From Akkermansia muciniphila (GTDB lineage Bacteria; Verrucomicrobiota; Verrucomicrobiia; Verrucomicrobiales; V1-33): a stretch of DNA of 8,349 nt. The stretch covers positions 1 through 8,349 of the forward strand of contig CALQKQ020000138.1 of assembly GCA_943331195.2 (NCBI GenBank), written 5' to 3'. The translations under genes were made by a program, and so were the position numbers. Below, piece after piece: positions 1 through 7,002 of the stretch. The notes beneath the pieces were generated by a model. It did no database searches. It was given only the letters and a program-made list of their open reading frames with translations, and was not told where the DNA came from. Numbering within the stretch: the first letter of the stretch is position 1; each line of letters begins with the position of its first letter.

Positions 1-698
1 ACCACGTTGGCGCCGGTGGCGACCTGGATCATGGACTTGCCGGTCTTGACGTAGCCGGTGAAGACGAAGGACTTGGGAGTCGCGGTTTTGCGCTGCACCA
101 AGAGGCCCTGGCCTGGCTCGATAGGCTTGGCGGCGGCGGCATTGAAGTCGAGGTCGCTCCAGCCGGTGCCGTCGTAGAAGACTTCTGTGGTCTGAGCAGG
201 GTTGCCGCCGGGCTCGATGAAGAAGACTTCATCGGCGGTGCCGGCGTCGCCGCCGGGCTGGAGGCCCGCGCTGTTGGTGGCGCCGAAGAAATCGGAGACC
301 GTGACGTGCTTGCGGATCTTCACGGCGGAAGTGCCGCTAGCGATGAAGGAGGTCATGTTGTCCGCCACGGTGATTTCGGAGGCGGTGTTGCCGGTGATGT
401 TGGTCCAGGCACCTTCTCCGGCGCCGTTGGTGACTTCAACCCAGTAGCCGGAGGCGAAGGCGCCAGCGGTGAGGGGAGTGCCGGAGAACGTCAAGGCAGT
501 GGCGGAAGCGGCTGTGACCACTCCGGCAAACTCCGTCTTGTTGACCAGGGTTGGGGAAATCGCGCTGTAGCCGCTCGTGGAGGGATTCAGCGTGATGGTG
601 ATGTATCCAACTGGATCAGTCACAGCGGATTGAGCGCGAGCTCCGACGAGGGCGGCCAGGGAGGCGAAGCCGACGAGGAGGGGGAGTTTGTATTTCAT
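1..698 (-). CDS. Exported TIGR02597-like surface protein, 3' end missing (partial)
   Basis: The ATG at 698-696 opens a frame that stays open to the window edge, giving 232 residues with the C-terminus missing. Residues 1-23 form a classical signal peptide (MKYK, a hydrophobic core, then an ARA-Q cleavage site), so the protein is exported. The mature part begins with DPVGYITITL, followed by LVNKTEFAGVV, a GYWVEVTNG-GEGAWTNIT stretch, an ADNM-TSF segment, KIRKHVTVSDFFG (residues 127-139), ADEVFFIEP and PGQGLLVQRK, and then FTGYVKTGK. These motifs match my memory of TIGR02597, a paralogous family known from Verrucomicrobium spinosum and relatives, whose function is not established. The composition (Thr, Gly, Ala, alternating beta-type stretches, no Cys in the visible part) suits a secreted or cell-surface beta-rich protein. 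It has its own promoter candidate and is separated by 246 bases from the secretin gene, so it is probably not in the secretion operon. No Shine-Dalgarno sequence precedes the ATG. Reading frame confidence is high; family assignment is moderate. Confidence 0.85.
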   Translation of the reverse strand, partial: MKYKLPLLVGFASLAALVGARAQSAVTDPVGYITITLNPSTSGYSAISPTLVNKTEFAGVVTAASATALTFSGTPLTAGAFASGYWVEVTNGAGEGAWTNITGNTASEITVADNMTSFIASGTSAVKIRKHVTVSDFFGATNSAGLQPGGDAGTADEVFFIEPGGNPAQTTEVFYDGTGWSDLDFNAAAAKPIEPGQGLLVQRKTATPKSFVFTGYVKTGKSMIQVATGANV

Positions 699-735
699 TG
701 GATAGATGAGGTGAGTATTCTGGTAGGCTGAGAAG

Positions 736-764
736 AATTTAACTGGCTTGGATGGCGGTGTAAA
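736..764 (-). promoter_or_regulatory. Candidate sigma-70-type promoter for the TIGR02597-like gene
   Basis: On the minus strand TTTACA (764-759) is separated by 17 bases from TAAATT (741-736). The first box matches five of six bases of the -35 consensus and the second four of six of the -10 consensus, at the optimal spacing. Transcription would begin near 729, leaving an untranslated leader of about 30 bases before the ATG at 698. The region is clearly more AT-rich than the surrounding genes, as expected of a promoter. The match is by eye only and the sigma factor of this organism is unknown. Confidence 0.4.
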
Positions 765-883
765 GAATTTCTTCATTTTTGGCTGATTTTTTTTAACGGG
801 GTCAGGGGGGAGATTTTTGGCCGAGCCGGGCGATTGACGGTGTGCAGGTTATCAAAAAAAGCGCCGTTTTCGGGAGTCGAGCG

Positions 884-900
884 GGCCTTGCTTCAAGGCC
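884..900 (-). terminator. Inverted repeat with distal T tract, possible terminator of the secretion operon
   Basis: GGCCTTG and CAAGGCC form a perfect 7-bp stem around a 3-base loop, 45 bases beyond the secretin stop codon. It is not followed directly by a T tract; seven Ts occur on the minus strand only at 860-854, about 24 bases further on. It may be an imperfect intrinsic terminator or a 3'-end-stabilising hairpin. Confidence 0.35.
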
Positions 901-906
901 TGTTTG

Positions 907-934
907 GGGGCGATTTCGTCTTTTTCCTCGCCCC
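907..934 (-). terminator. Hairpin just after the secretin stop codon, possible terminator element
   Basis: GGGGCGA (934-928 on the minus strand) and TCGCCCC (913-907) form a perfect 7-bp GC-rich stem around a 14-base A-rich loop, beginning about 10 bases after the secretin stop codon. No T tract follows immediately. Together with the 884-900 hairpin it marks the likely 3' end of the secretion operon transcript. It could instead only protect the message end. Confidence 0.3.
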
Positions 935-944
935 TTTGCTTGCG

Positions 945-3800
945 TCAAGGGGGAGGGCTGACGGTGTCGCGGATCCGCTTGAAGAGGCTTTTGCCGACGG
1001 GCTTGCGGCCGTCGTGGTAGCCGGCGGCGTCGAAGGGAATATCCTTCTCGTAGGTGGGGAGGACAACGTCGGAGGTGTCGCGGTCGGGTTTGGCGAAATG
1101 TTCGGCTTCTGGCCCGATCACGGCGCGCTGCACTTCGCTGGTATGGACATCGATGAGGTCGTCGGCGGTGTCGATGATGCGCGGTTGGATCATGATGAGG
1201 AGTTCCTGGCGCTTGGCTTTATTGATGGTGGTGCCGAAGAGGTGTTTGATGATGGGAATCTTCGAGATGAAGGGCAGGCCGGTGATGGACTGGTCTTTCG
1301 ATTCCGTGATGCTGCCGCCGATGGTGAAAATCGCTCCGTTGGGCACGGTGATTTTGTTTTTGAGGGACTGCGTGAGGATATTGGGAATTTGGTTGCCGTT
1401 GATGAGGGTGGAACCGGCCACGGTGTTGTTCTGCTGAGCGACCTCGATGGTGATCTCGTTTTTGGAATTGATGAGGGGGCGGACTTCCAGGACGAGGTCG
1501 ACGTCTTGGTATTCGACGTTGGAAGTGACGGAAGTGGTGCCGCCGGAGACGATGGAGGACTGCTGATTGGCAGGGATGGGGACGCGGGTGCCGACGGAGA
1601 TGTTGGCGACTTCGTTGTTGGCGGTGGCGACGTGGGGCTTGGAGAGGACCTTGAAGCGGGAAGTGCGCTCCAGGGCGGTCACGTAAGCGTTGAAGAGTTC
1701 GCCGACGGTCGCATAGAGATTGAGGCCATCGGCGGCGGAAGTGAAGCCGGAGACGGTGTCGAGGTTGGCGGGGTCGAGGAAAGTGCGGCCACCGGTGGAA
1801 GAATAGAGACCGGCGATGCTGACGTTTTGTCCGGCGATTTGGACATCTTCGACGCGGCGGAGCAGGTCGATGCCGGTGGTGATGTCGTCGCCGAGGGTGA
1901 TTTGGGCGATGACGGCGTTGATGTGGACTTGGAGGGGGCGCTTGTCCATTTCCTTGATCAACTCGGAGACGCGCTCGATGGATTCCGGCGGGCCGGTGAC
2001 CAGGAGGGAGTTCATGCGGGGATCGGAAATGAGGAGGGTCTTGCCGACGACGGTGGAGCGGGGGAAAGCGTTGGTCGACTGGCGGGATCCAAGACCCGCG
2101 CTGCCGCCTGCGGAGCCGCCGCCGCCGCCGAAGCCTCCGCCGCCGCCAAAGCCCCCACCGCCGCCGCCGAAGCTGCTGCGGCCGCTGGAGTTACCGCCGG
2201 CTCCGGAGTTGCCGCCGAAGCGGGAACCGCCGCCGCCGAATTGGTTTTGTCCGGCGGTGGCTCCGGTGCGTTGGGAGGCACCGCCGGTGGCGCCGGCTCC
2301 GCCAGCGGTTTGGCCGGAGGCACCCAATCCCCGGGCTTCGAGGGAAGCGGCGGCGATATCGAGAAACTCGTCGACGGGGATGTAGCGGAGTTGCTGGGTG
2401 AGGAGGTTTTTGACGCGGGAGGGTTGGTCGAATTCTTTGACTAACTTTTTGAGGTAGTCGACGTGGACCTTGGGACCGTTGATGAAGATGCGGTTGGTGC
2501 GGGGATCGGCTTTGACGATGACGGACTTGCCATCAGGCATGATGCCGGTGGATGTGCCGGGGCCGCCGGCGACCACGGGTTGGGGGGCATTGGGGTTATT
2601 GCCGGCGAGGTTGGCGGCGGCGAGTTGAGGGGCGACGGGACGGAAGCCACCGGAGCCGCCCGAGGAGGTACTGGCGGCGGTCTGGGCTTGGAGGATGCCA
2701 TCGAGGAGAGCCTGGATGTCTTCCGCCGAGGCGCGCTCGAGTTCGACAAATTCGTGCACTTGGGCGACTGGCTCGACGTCCACCTTGTCCTTAATCTTGA
2801 TCAGAGTCCTGATGTTGGGAATGGAGCCGCGCACCAGGATGGCGTTGGCGGAGGGGACGGCGACGTAGGCACCCCAGGTGTGCGTGGGCACGGCGGTGGC
2901 GAAGACTTGGGAGGCGTCGGCGGCGGTGAGGTAGTTGAGGCGGACCAGGTAATTGACGGGTTGGTCGGTTTCGGGGAGTTCCTCCGCGCTCATGTAGATG
3001 GGGGCACCGTCGATGGGACCTTCGAGGAGGGGGGGCTTGCCGGTGATGGCGATGATTTTATCGATGCCGGGCTTGTAGGCTTGCAGGCTGAAGCCCTGAA
3101 TGAGGAGGGAGGCCTTGATGAAATCGACGCCTTCGTCGATGGTCATTTTGCGATTGGGATTCTGCACCACGACGACGTTGCCGGTGAGGCCGAGGTCGCG
3201 AATGACGTGGCGATTGGAGATGCGCTCGTATTCTTGGACGACGTCTTCAATGGGGCTGCCGGTGAAGGCGAGGAGGAAGTCGTTGGGATCCTCTGGGGGC
3301 GGGGTGGGGGCCTTGTAGGGAGCGGCACCGGGCTCACCTGGAGCGGCGGCGGCAGCGCCAGTGGGTGCGCCAGCAGGAGAAGCGGGTGTCCTGGTAGCCC
3401 CGGTGTTGTTGGGGAGGGTGACGCTGGGGCGGCGCGGGGTGCGGCCGGGGGCGGGTGCTGCGGCGGGGGTGGACCGGGGCGCGGCCGCAGGAGTGGCGGG
3501 AGAAGCTGCGGGAGTCGGGGGAACGGGAACGGGAACGGGAGTGGGGCTGGCGGTGTCGGCGGGGCCGGAGGTTGGGGCGACTGGGGCGCTAGGGGCGCTG
3601 GCGGCGGGCTCTGCTGGGGCGGGGGCCGCTGGGGCGGCCTCGGGCAGGGCGGCGTTATTTTGGGCGAGGAGGCGGGCGCGGAGGGCGGGCGAGAGGTTGG
3701 AGGGCAACTCGATGGTTTCTTCTGCGACGGCAATCGACAGGAGGGGGACCATGGCCAGAGAGAGGCGGCAGAGGGCGAGAGGGAAAGCGGAGCGGAGCAT
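945..3800 (-). CDS. gspD: Type II secretion system secretin GspD
   Basis: This is the outer-membrane channel of the type II secretion system, a multimeric ring through which folded substrates leave the periplasm. The 951-residue product starts at ATG 3800 with a signal peptide (about 1-26, ending in IAVA-EE). A Pro/Ala-rich linker fills about 51-170. The periplasmic N domains follow: an N0-like domain (about 172-255), N1 (about 282-345, with ANAILVRG), N2 (about 346-460, with TNRIFINGP, interrupted by a Ser/Gly/Ala stretch at 375-420) and N3 (about 464-620, with MNSLLVTGPP, interrupted by a Gly-rich insertion at about 494-572). The C-terminal secretin domain spans about 622-880 and shows the hallmark FKVLSKPHVATANNEVA, VGTRVPIP, then GLPFISKIPIIKHLF and ELLIMIQPRII. 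The usual G in the late IP-x-x-G-x-LF motif is K here. A 70-residue tail follows, possibly for pilotin or envelope contact. It lies 111 bases after the GspC/PilP-like gene, with no Shine-Dalgarno sequence. A type IV pilus secretin (PilQ) is the main alternative, but GspK upstream and the absence of AMIN domains favour GspD. Confidence 0.95.
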   Translation of the reverse strand: MLRSAFPLALCRLSLAMVPLLSIAVAEETIELPSNLSPALRARLLAQNNAALPEAAPAAPAPAEPAASAPSAPVAPTSGPADTASPTPVPVPVPPTPAASPATPAAAPRSTPAAAPAPGRTPRRPSVTLPNNTGATRTPASPAGAPTGAAAAAPGEPGAAPYKAPTPPPEDPNDFLLAFTGSPIEDVVQEYERISNRHVIRDLGLTGNVVVVQNPNRKMTIDEGVDFIKASLLIQGFSLQAYKPGIDKIIAITGKPPLLEGPIDGAPIYMSAEELPETDQPVNYLVRLNYLTAADASQVFATAVPTHTWGAYVAVPSANAILVRGSIPNIRTLIKIKDKVDVEPVAQVHEFVELERASAEDIQALLDGILQAQTAASTSSGGSGGFRPVAPQLAAANLAGNNPNAPQPVVAGGPGTSTGIMPDGKSVIVKADPRTNRIFINGPKVHVDYLKKLVKEFDQPSRVKNLLTQQLRYIPVDEFLDIAAASLEARGLGASGQTAGGAGATGGASQRTGATAGQNQFGGGGSRFGGNSGAGGNSSGRSSFGGGGGGFGGGGGFGGGGGSAGGSAGLGSRQSTNAFPRSTVVGKTLLISDPRMNSLLVTGPPESIERVSELIKEMDKRPLQVHINAVIAQITLGDDITTGIDLLRRVEDVQIAGQNVSIAGLYSSTGGRTFLDPANLDTVSGFTSAADGLNLYATVGELFNAYVTALERTSRFKVLSKPHVATANNEVANISVGTRVPIPANQQSSIVSGGTTSVTSNVEYQDVDLVLEVRPLINSKNEITIEVAQQNNTVAGSTLINGNQIPNILTQSLKNKITVPNGAIFTIGGSITESKDQSITGLPFISKIPIIKHLFGTTINKAKRQELLIMIQPRIIDTADDLIDVHTSEVQRAVIGPEAEHFAKPDRDTSDVVLPTYEKDIPFDAAGYHDGRKPVGKSLFKRIRDTVSPPP
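2085..2237 (-). repeat. GGN-codon tract coding the Gly-rich insertion of GspD
   Basis: The plus strand shows dense runs of CCG/GCC triplets here, read on the coding strand as runs of glycine codons interrupted by Phe, Ser and Asn (FGGGG-type units) around secretin residues 522-572. This is a low-complexity in-frame tract inside the N3 domain, not a mobile element. Triplet slippage could change its length without breaking the frame. Confidence 0.75.
3521..3544 (-). repeat. Hexanucleotide tandem repeat in the Pro/Ala linker of GspD
   Basis: The plus strand carries three exact copies of GAACGG (3521-3538) and a fourth imperfect copy, GAGTGG (3539-3544). On the coding strand each unit adds a Pro-Val (or Pro-Thr) dipeptide, giving the PTPVPVPVPP stretch of the secretin linker. 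Copy-number change would alter linker length in two-residue steps and stay in frame. Confidence 0.7.
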
Positions 3801-3911
3801 GGCGAAGGCGAGAGAAAAGGTAGAGAAAGGGGAATGGGGAATGCTGAGCGGCTTGGCGGAGGGGAGGAAACCGCGAGCTGGGATGGGACGAGTGGCCGGA
3901 AGAGCGATGAT

Positions 3912-4829
3912 TTAAGGTGAGGGATTGGGCAGGACGACGCGGCGGCGGGGTTGAGGTCCCCCGTTGGCGGCGGGTTGCATCGGGGTAGCGGGGACTGCGG
4001 CGGGATTGACGGCTGGGGCGACCTGGCCGGGGTTCCCGTTGACTAGGGCGTTGACTTGCTGCTGGGGATTGCCCGGCTGGGCACCGGGCTGGCCTGGGAG
4101 GTTGACGGCATTGGCCACGGGGGCGGGCTGAGCGGCCGCTCGGCCCGCCTGACCTGGGATGAAAGCTTGCGGGGCTTGGTAGGCCTGGGCGGGACGCGCG
4201 CCGGGCTGGCCGGGCACGCCGGGGCGAGCGCCGGGTTGGCCGGGTTTGCCTCCGGGGGCGACGGCTCCGCCTGCCATGGCACCGCCGCCGGCACCGCCGC
4301 TCATGCTGGAGAGGGCCTTGGGGTCGAAGGAAAGCTCCTTTTGGTTGCCGTCTTTTTCGACGAGGGCAGTGGTTGTCGAGAGGGTGCGCCCGCGGTTGAC
4401 TTTAAGGACGTGGTAGCCGGTTTTGTTCTCCTTTTCGGAGCCGGTAGCGAGGACGGTGAGGCGTTCTTGGGTCTTGCTGTTGACGAGGTAGACGGTGACG
4501 CGGCTGCCGCTGCCAGCGAAACCGGCAAGGACTAAATCGGCGAAGGGATCGGCCGTTTCCTGGGCGGGGGGCTTAGCGAGCTCGAACTCGAAAGGGCTTT
4601 TGCCGCGCATTTTTTGGTAGCGGTCGATGCTGTAGGCGGCGGGCGCGAAGGATCCCTCCTCGGCGGGCTCGGAAGGTGGGGTGTCAGCCACTTCGGCCAC
4701 TTCCGGCGTAGCTGGCTCGGAGGGAGATGGGCGGGGGGGCTGGGCCGCAACTAGGGCGAGGGGCAGCGCGGCGAGGAGGGCGATGAAAACGCCGCTGGGG
4801 AGGCCGCCGTGGGGAAGAGGGGGTTTCAT
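3912..4829 (-). CDS. Exported GspC/PilP-like connector protein with Gly/Pro/Gln-rich repeat tail
   Basis: I do not recognise this as a well-named family. From ATG 4829 the product has 305 residues. Residues 1-30 carry a hydrophobic stretch (GVFIALLAALPLALVAAQ) that can be a signal peptide or a membrane anchor. A Pro/Glu/Ala linker follows (31-60), then a compact domain at about 62-172 with KSPFEFEL, a DLVLAGF strand, TVYLVNSKT, a GYHVLKVNRG strand-turn and TALVEKDGNQKELSF. This order resembles the small beta domain of GspC (homology region) and PilP, which binds the secretin's first N domain, and position between the GspM-like gene and gspD fits. Residues 176-305 are Gly/Ala/Pro/Gln-rich with a 10-residue repeat. 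A TTG at 4883 in the same frame would add 18 residues, but ATG 4829 places the hydrophobic segment correctly. There is no Shine-Dalgarno sequence. It lies 73 bases after the upstream gene and is probably cotranscribed. Being a coding gene is nearly certain; the GspC/PilP role is inference. Confidence 0.85.
   Translation of the reverse strand: MKPPLPHGGLPSGVFIALLAALPLALVAAQPPRPSPSEPATPEVAEVADTPPSEPAEEGSFAPAAYSIDRYQKMRGKSPFEFELAKPPAQETADPFADLVLAGFAGSGSRVTVYLVNSKTQERLTVLATGSEKENKTGYHVLKVNRGRTLSTTTALVEKDGNQKELSFDPKALSSMSGGAGGGAMAGGAVAPGGKPGQPGARPGVPGQPGARPAQAYQAPQAFIPGQAGRAAAQPAPVANAVNLPGQPGAQPGNPQQQVNALVNGNPGQVAPAVNPAAVPATPMQPAANGGPQPRRRVVLPNPSP
4198..4244 (-). repeat. 30-base tandem repeat in the tail of the GspC/PilP-like gene
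   Basis: Two 17-base copies (at 4198-4214 and 4228-4244) differ at one base and are spaced by exactly 30 bases. On the coding strand they give two PGQPGARP units ten residues apart in the Gly/Pro/Gln-rich tail. The pattern has a loose collagen-like Gly-Pro character but is not a regular Gly-X-Y repeat. Confidence 0.65.
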
Positions 4830-4902
4830 AGCGCTGAGAGAATGACTGGGTTCGGCTCCCGAGAGGTTGGGTAGGGCGGGCAATCCAGAAGAAGGGACGC
4901 AA

Positions 4903-5676
4903 TCAGGGGTTTTGGACTGCGGGAGGGCTGGTTTGTTCAGCAGCGGGGGCGGTCGCCGGGGGAGCCTCGACGGCGGGAGGGGCGGCGGTCTCGGGGGCGC
5001 TGGTGGGCTCGGCGGGGTCCGCAGAGCTAGCGGGCTCGGCCGGAGGGCTGGCGCTAGCGGGGTCGGGGGAAGTGGCGGGGGGTTCGGCGGGGCTGGCGGT
5101 TGGGGGGGCGAGCAGGGCGACGGTTGGGGGGGCGCTTTGGGGCGACCACCATTTTTCGATTTCGAGGGTGCAGACGACGTCGGCGGCCTCGTCGGTGCTG
5201 CCTTCTTTTTTCTGAGATTTGAGGCGAATCGAGGGGACGAAGCGGAATTCCTTGGGTTGCTGGAGGCGGTAGATGAATTCTAAGACCGCGTCCCAAGGGC
5301 CGGAAATTTCGGCTTGGTAGCGGGATTTGTGAAAGAGCGGCTCCAGCTTGACGGGCATGGGCTGGTTTTTGCGAACTTCGAGGTCGAGATCGGCGGCCTC
5401 CTTTTGGATGAACTGGTCGAGGTAGGTTTCGCGGGTGGCCTCGTCGGCGTATTCTTGGAGGTGTTGGTCGAGGAAGGACCGCTTGAGGTCGGCTTCGGCG
5501 GCTTTTCCCTTCCACATTTCCAATTCCCGGGCGCGGGATTCGAGGGTGATGCGCTGGCGCTCCAGCACGACGTTGCGCTTCTTCAACCAGCTGTATCCGA
5601 GCAGGTTGAGGAGAAGGAAGCCGGCCACCCCGAAGGCGGTCAGGAGGCGCTTTTCACTGGGTTTCAGCGGAGTCAT
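4903..5676 (-). CDS. GspM/PilO-like inner-membrane protein with Pro/Ala-rich tail
   Basis: The likely role is partner of the GspL-like protein in the inner-membrane platform of the secretion system. The 257-residue product has a short cytoplasmic N-terminus, one membrane helix at about 12-30 (TAFGVAGFLLLNLLGYSWL), a coiled-coil-like charged segment at about 33-75, and a ferredoxin-like periplasmic domain at about 95-175 with the typical YQAEISGPWDAVLEFIYRL helix-strand pattern followed by RLKSQKK and TLEIEKW strands. Such a helix, coiled coil, ferredoxin-like layout is shared by GspM and PilO. Residues about 178-257 form a Pro/Ala/Ser/Glu-rich tail that the usual GspM and PilO proteins (about 160-200 residues) lack. 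The ATG at 5676 overlaps the end of the upstream gene by 23 bases, pointing to translational coupling; no Shine-Dalgarno sequence is present. GspM versus PilO cannot be decided from sequence alone; GspK next door favours GspM. Confidence 0.88.
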   Translation of the reverse strand: MTPLKPSEKRLLTAFGVAGFLLLNLLGYSWLKKRNVVLERQRITLESRARELEMWKGKAAEADLKRSFLDQHLQEYADEATRETYLDQFIQKEAADLDLEVRKNQPMPVKLEPLFHKSRYQAEISGPWDAVLEFIYRLQQPKEFRFVPSIRLKSQKKEGSTDEAADVVCTLEIEKWWSPQSAPPTVALLAPPTASPAEPPATSPDPASASPPAEPASSADPAEPTSAPETAAPPAVEAPPATAPAAEQTSPPAVQNP

Positions 5677-6928
5677 TTTTGGTAATGCCGACGATGTCGA
5701 AGGGAACTTTGCCGTCCTTGGGGGCTTGGGCTTTGTAGTTCCAGTTGAAGTTTTGCAGGGCGGGATTGCCCTTTACTTTGGTGGCGTAGACGATGGCCGC
5801 TTGCGTGTTGCTGTTGGCGGCCTCGCCTTTGATGGTGATTTGCGAGAGTTTTAATTCCCCCTGGTTTTTGTCGATTTCGAATCCGGTGATGCGAACGCCG
5901 GGGGTGGCGGTTTCATAGAGGGAGCTGAGGCATTGGAAGAGCCATTCGACGGGGTATTGGTCGAACTTGATGGCGGCATCGGCGAGCCCGGCCTGCTCGA
6001 CGGTGGCTTGGACGCCGCCGTAGCGGTTTTCCAAGGCGGCGACTTGGGCCCTGAGGACGTCGACTTTGCGCTTTTCGAGGAATTGCCGCAGGGCCAGGAA
6101 ACCCGGGAGAATGAGATAGGCAAGCACGCAGAGGGCGGCGATTTTTTGGATGCGGGCGGCGCGGGCGGCGCGGATTTTGCCCTGGGCCACGGAAACGGGC
6201 TCCAGGGCGGAAATCCGCGAGCCCGGGCGCGGGGCGGGCTGGGGGCTGCGGAGCACCCGGCTGCCGAAAATGTCGCGCAATTGGCCTTCAACGGCGGGGT
6301 CGGCGGGCTCGACCCAAAGCACCACCGAGTCCAGCTTTTCCACTAAGCCTTGGGTATAAAGCGGCATGAGGAGCTGCTCCATTTCCTGCACCACCAGGGG
6401 CGTGAGGGCCGAAGCGCTCAGGGCGTGGAAATAAATCGGGTGCTCGTGACGGGTGACGGCGAAAACAAGGCGCCCCAGTTCTTTCCAGATGACCAGCGAA
6501 TCGTCAGGGAGGTCGTAGAGATAGGGGCTGAGTTCAAAGCGCTGCGGGGCCTCGCGGGGCAAGTCGTCGGCGAGCGCGGGATTGAGCACTGCCGCGCAGA
6601 CCAGGGTTTGGTGTTCCTCGCGGTCGGCGACGCGCCAGTCCGTCAGGCAGCCCACGGGCGCGTCTGGCTTGAGCCCCTGCTTTTCGAGCTGGATTTCGAC
6701 AAGGGACTGGAGCAGGTCGGGGTCTCCTGTCGCCGCGCGGATGGGCACGGCGAAGGCACTGCTGACGGGGAAGGCGAACAGGGTCGCGGCCTTGAACGAG
6801 GCCGGACCCGCTGCGGCATCCGCGCCGGGAACGCGCTGCCATCCCGCAGGCGACGGCTTCCAGAGTTCCCAAGCGTCCGGGCCCGGGAGGCAGAGGGTGG
6901 TAGTAGTATCTGGTGAGGAAGGTTTCAG
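5654..6928 (-). CDS. gspL: GspL-like inner-membrane platform protein (PilM/PilN-type fusion), probable CTG start
   Basis: GspL links the cytoplasmic secretion ATPase GspE to the inner-membrane platform. With a CTG start at 6928 the protein has 424 residues: a cytoplasmic domain (about 1-255) of the GspL/PilM type, one membrane helix at about 263-281 (ALCVLAYLILPGFLALRQF), a coiled-coil segment (about 282-312) and a PilN-like ferredoxin fold (about 325-415: WLFQCLSSLYETATPGVRI, then ELKLSQITIKGEA and PFDIVGI). The first standard start in frame is a GTG at 6748, but the 60 codons before it read as well-formed protein (for instance LCLPGPDAWELWK) in line with GspL N-termini. Between the upstream gene's stop and 6748 there is no ATG, GTG or TTG in frame, so CTG 6928, beginning MKPSSPD if read as Met, is the best choice. 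A sequencing indel near 6928-7002 is the alternative. There is no Shine-Dalgarno sequence. It follows gspK by 74 bases and overlaps the GspM-like gene by 23. Confidence 0.85.
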   Translation of the reverse strand: MKPSSPDTTTTLCLPGPDAWELWKPSPAGWQRVPGADAAAGPASFKAATLFAFPVSSAFAVPIRAATGDPDLLQSLVEIQLEKQGLKPDAPVGCLTDWRVADREEHQTLVCAAVLNPALADDLPREAPQRFELSPYLYDLPDDSLVIWKELGRLVFAVTRHEHPIYFHALSASALTPLVVQEMEQLLMPLYTQGLVEKLDSVVLWVEPADPAVEGQLRDIFGSRVLRSPQPAPRPGSRISALEPVSVAQGKIRAARAARIQKIAALCVLAYLILPGFLALRQFLEKRKVDVLRAQVAALENRYGGVQATVEQAGLADAAIKFDQYPVEWLFQCLSSLYETATPGVRITGFEIDKNQGELKLSQITIKGEAANSNTQAAIVYATKVKGNPALQNFNWNYKAQAPKDGKVPFDIVGITKNDSAETQ

Positions 6929-7002
6929 AGGAAAGGGCGGGATGAGGCTTGGAACGAGATCGGCGGCAAGGCCGAGACAAGAGGCGAAGGCGAAAAAAAG
7001 GA

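Noticed and set aside
29..232. Short minus-strand frame, Ser/Pro-rich
   Set aside because: It lies in another frame within the TIGR02597-like gene and reads as a low-complexity shadow.
306..731. Plus-strand frame opposite the TIGR02597-like gene
   Set aside because: The minus-strand frame here has a signal peptide and family motifs, while this one is Gly-rich and has no motif.
2095..2240. CCG/GCC-rich stretch considered as a CRISPR array or other non-coding repeat
   Set aside because: There are no regular repeat-spacer units; it is in frame with gspD and codes for glycine runs.
834..2444. Long plus-strand frame of 536 codons opposite gspD
   Set aside because: It is antisense to the secretin domain, which has unmistakable family motifs. 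Its Gly/Asp/Val-rich product is what the complementary frame of GC-rich codons gives, and it shows no domain of its own.
2463..3920. Long plus-strand frame of 485 codons opposite the 5' half of gspD
   Set aside because: It is a shadow of the Pro/Ala and Gly-rich codons of gspD; the product is almost all Gly, Asp and Val with no recognisable fold or leader.
4830..4883. TTG start at 4883 for the GspC/PilP-like protein
   Set aside because: It would put 18 polar residues before the export signal; ATG 4829 gives a standard N-terminus.
6534..6980. Minus-strand frame of 148 codons starting at TTG 6980
   Set aside because: It overlaps the GspL-like gene in another frame and is Arg/Pro/Ala-rich without domain features. 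It would matter only if an indel joined its start to the GspL-like frame.
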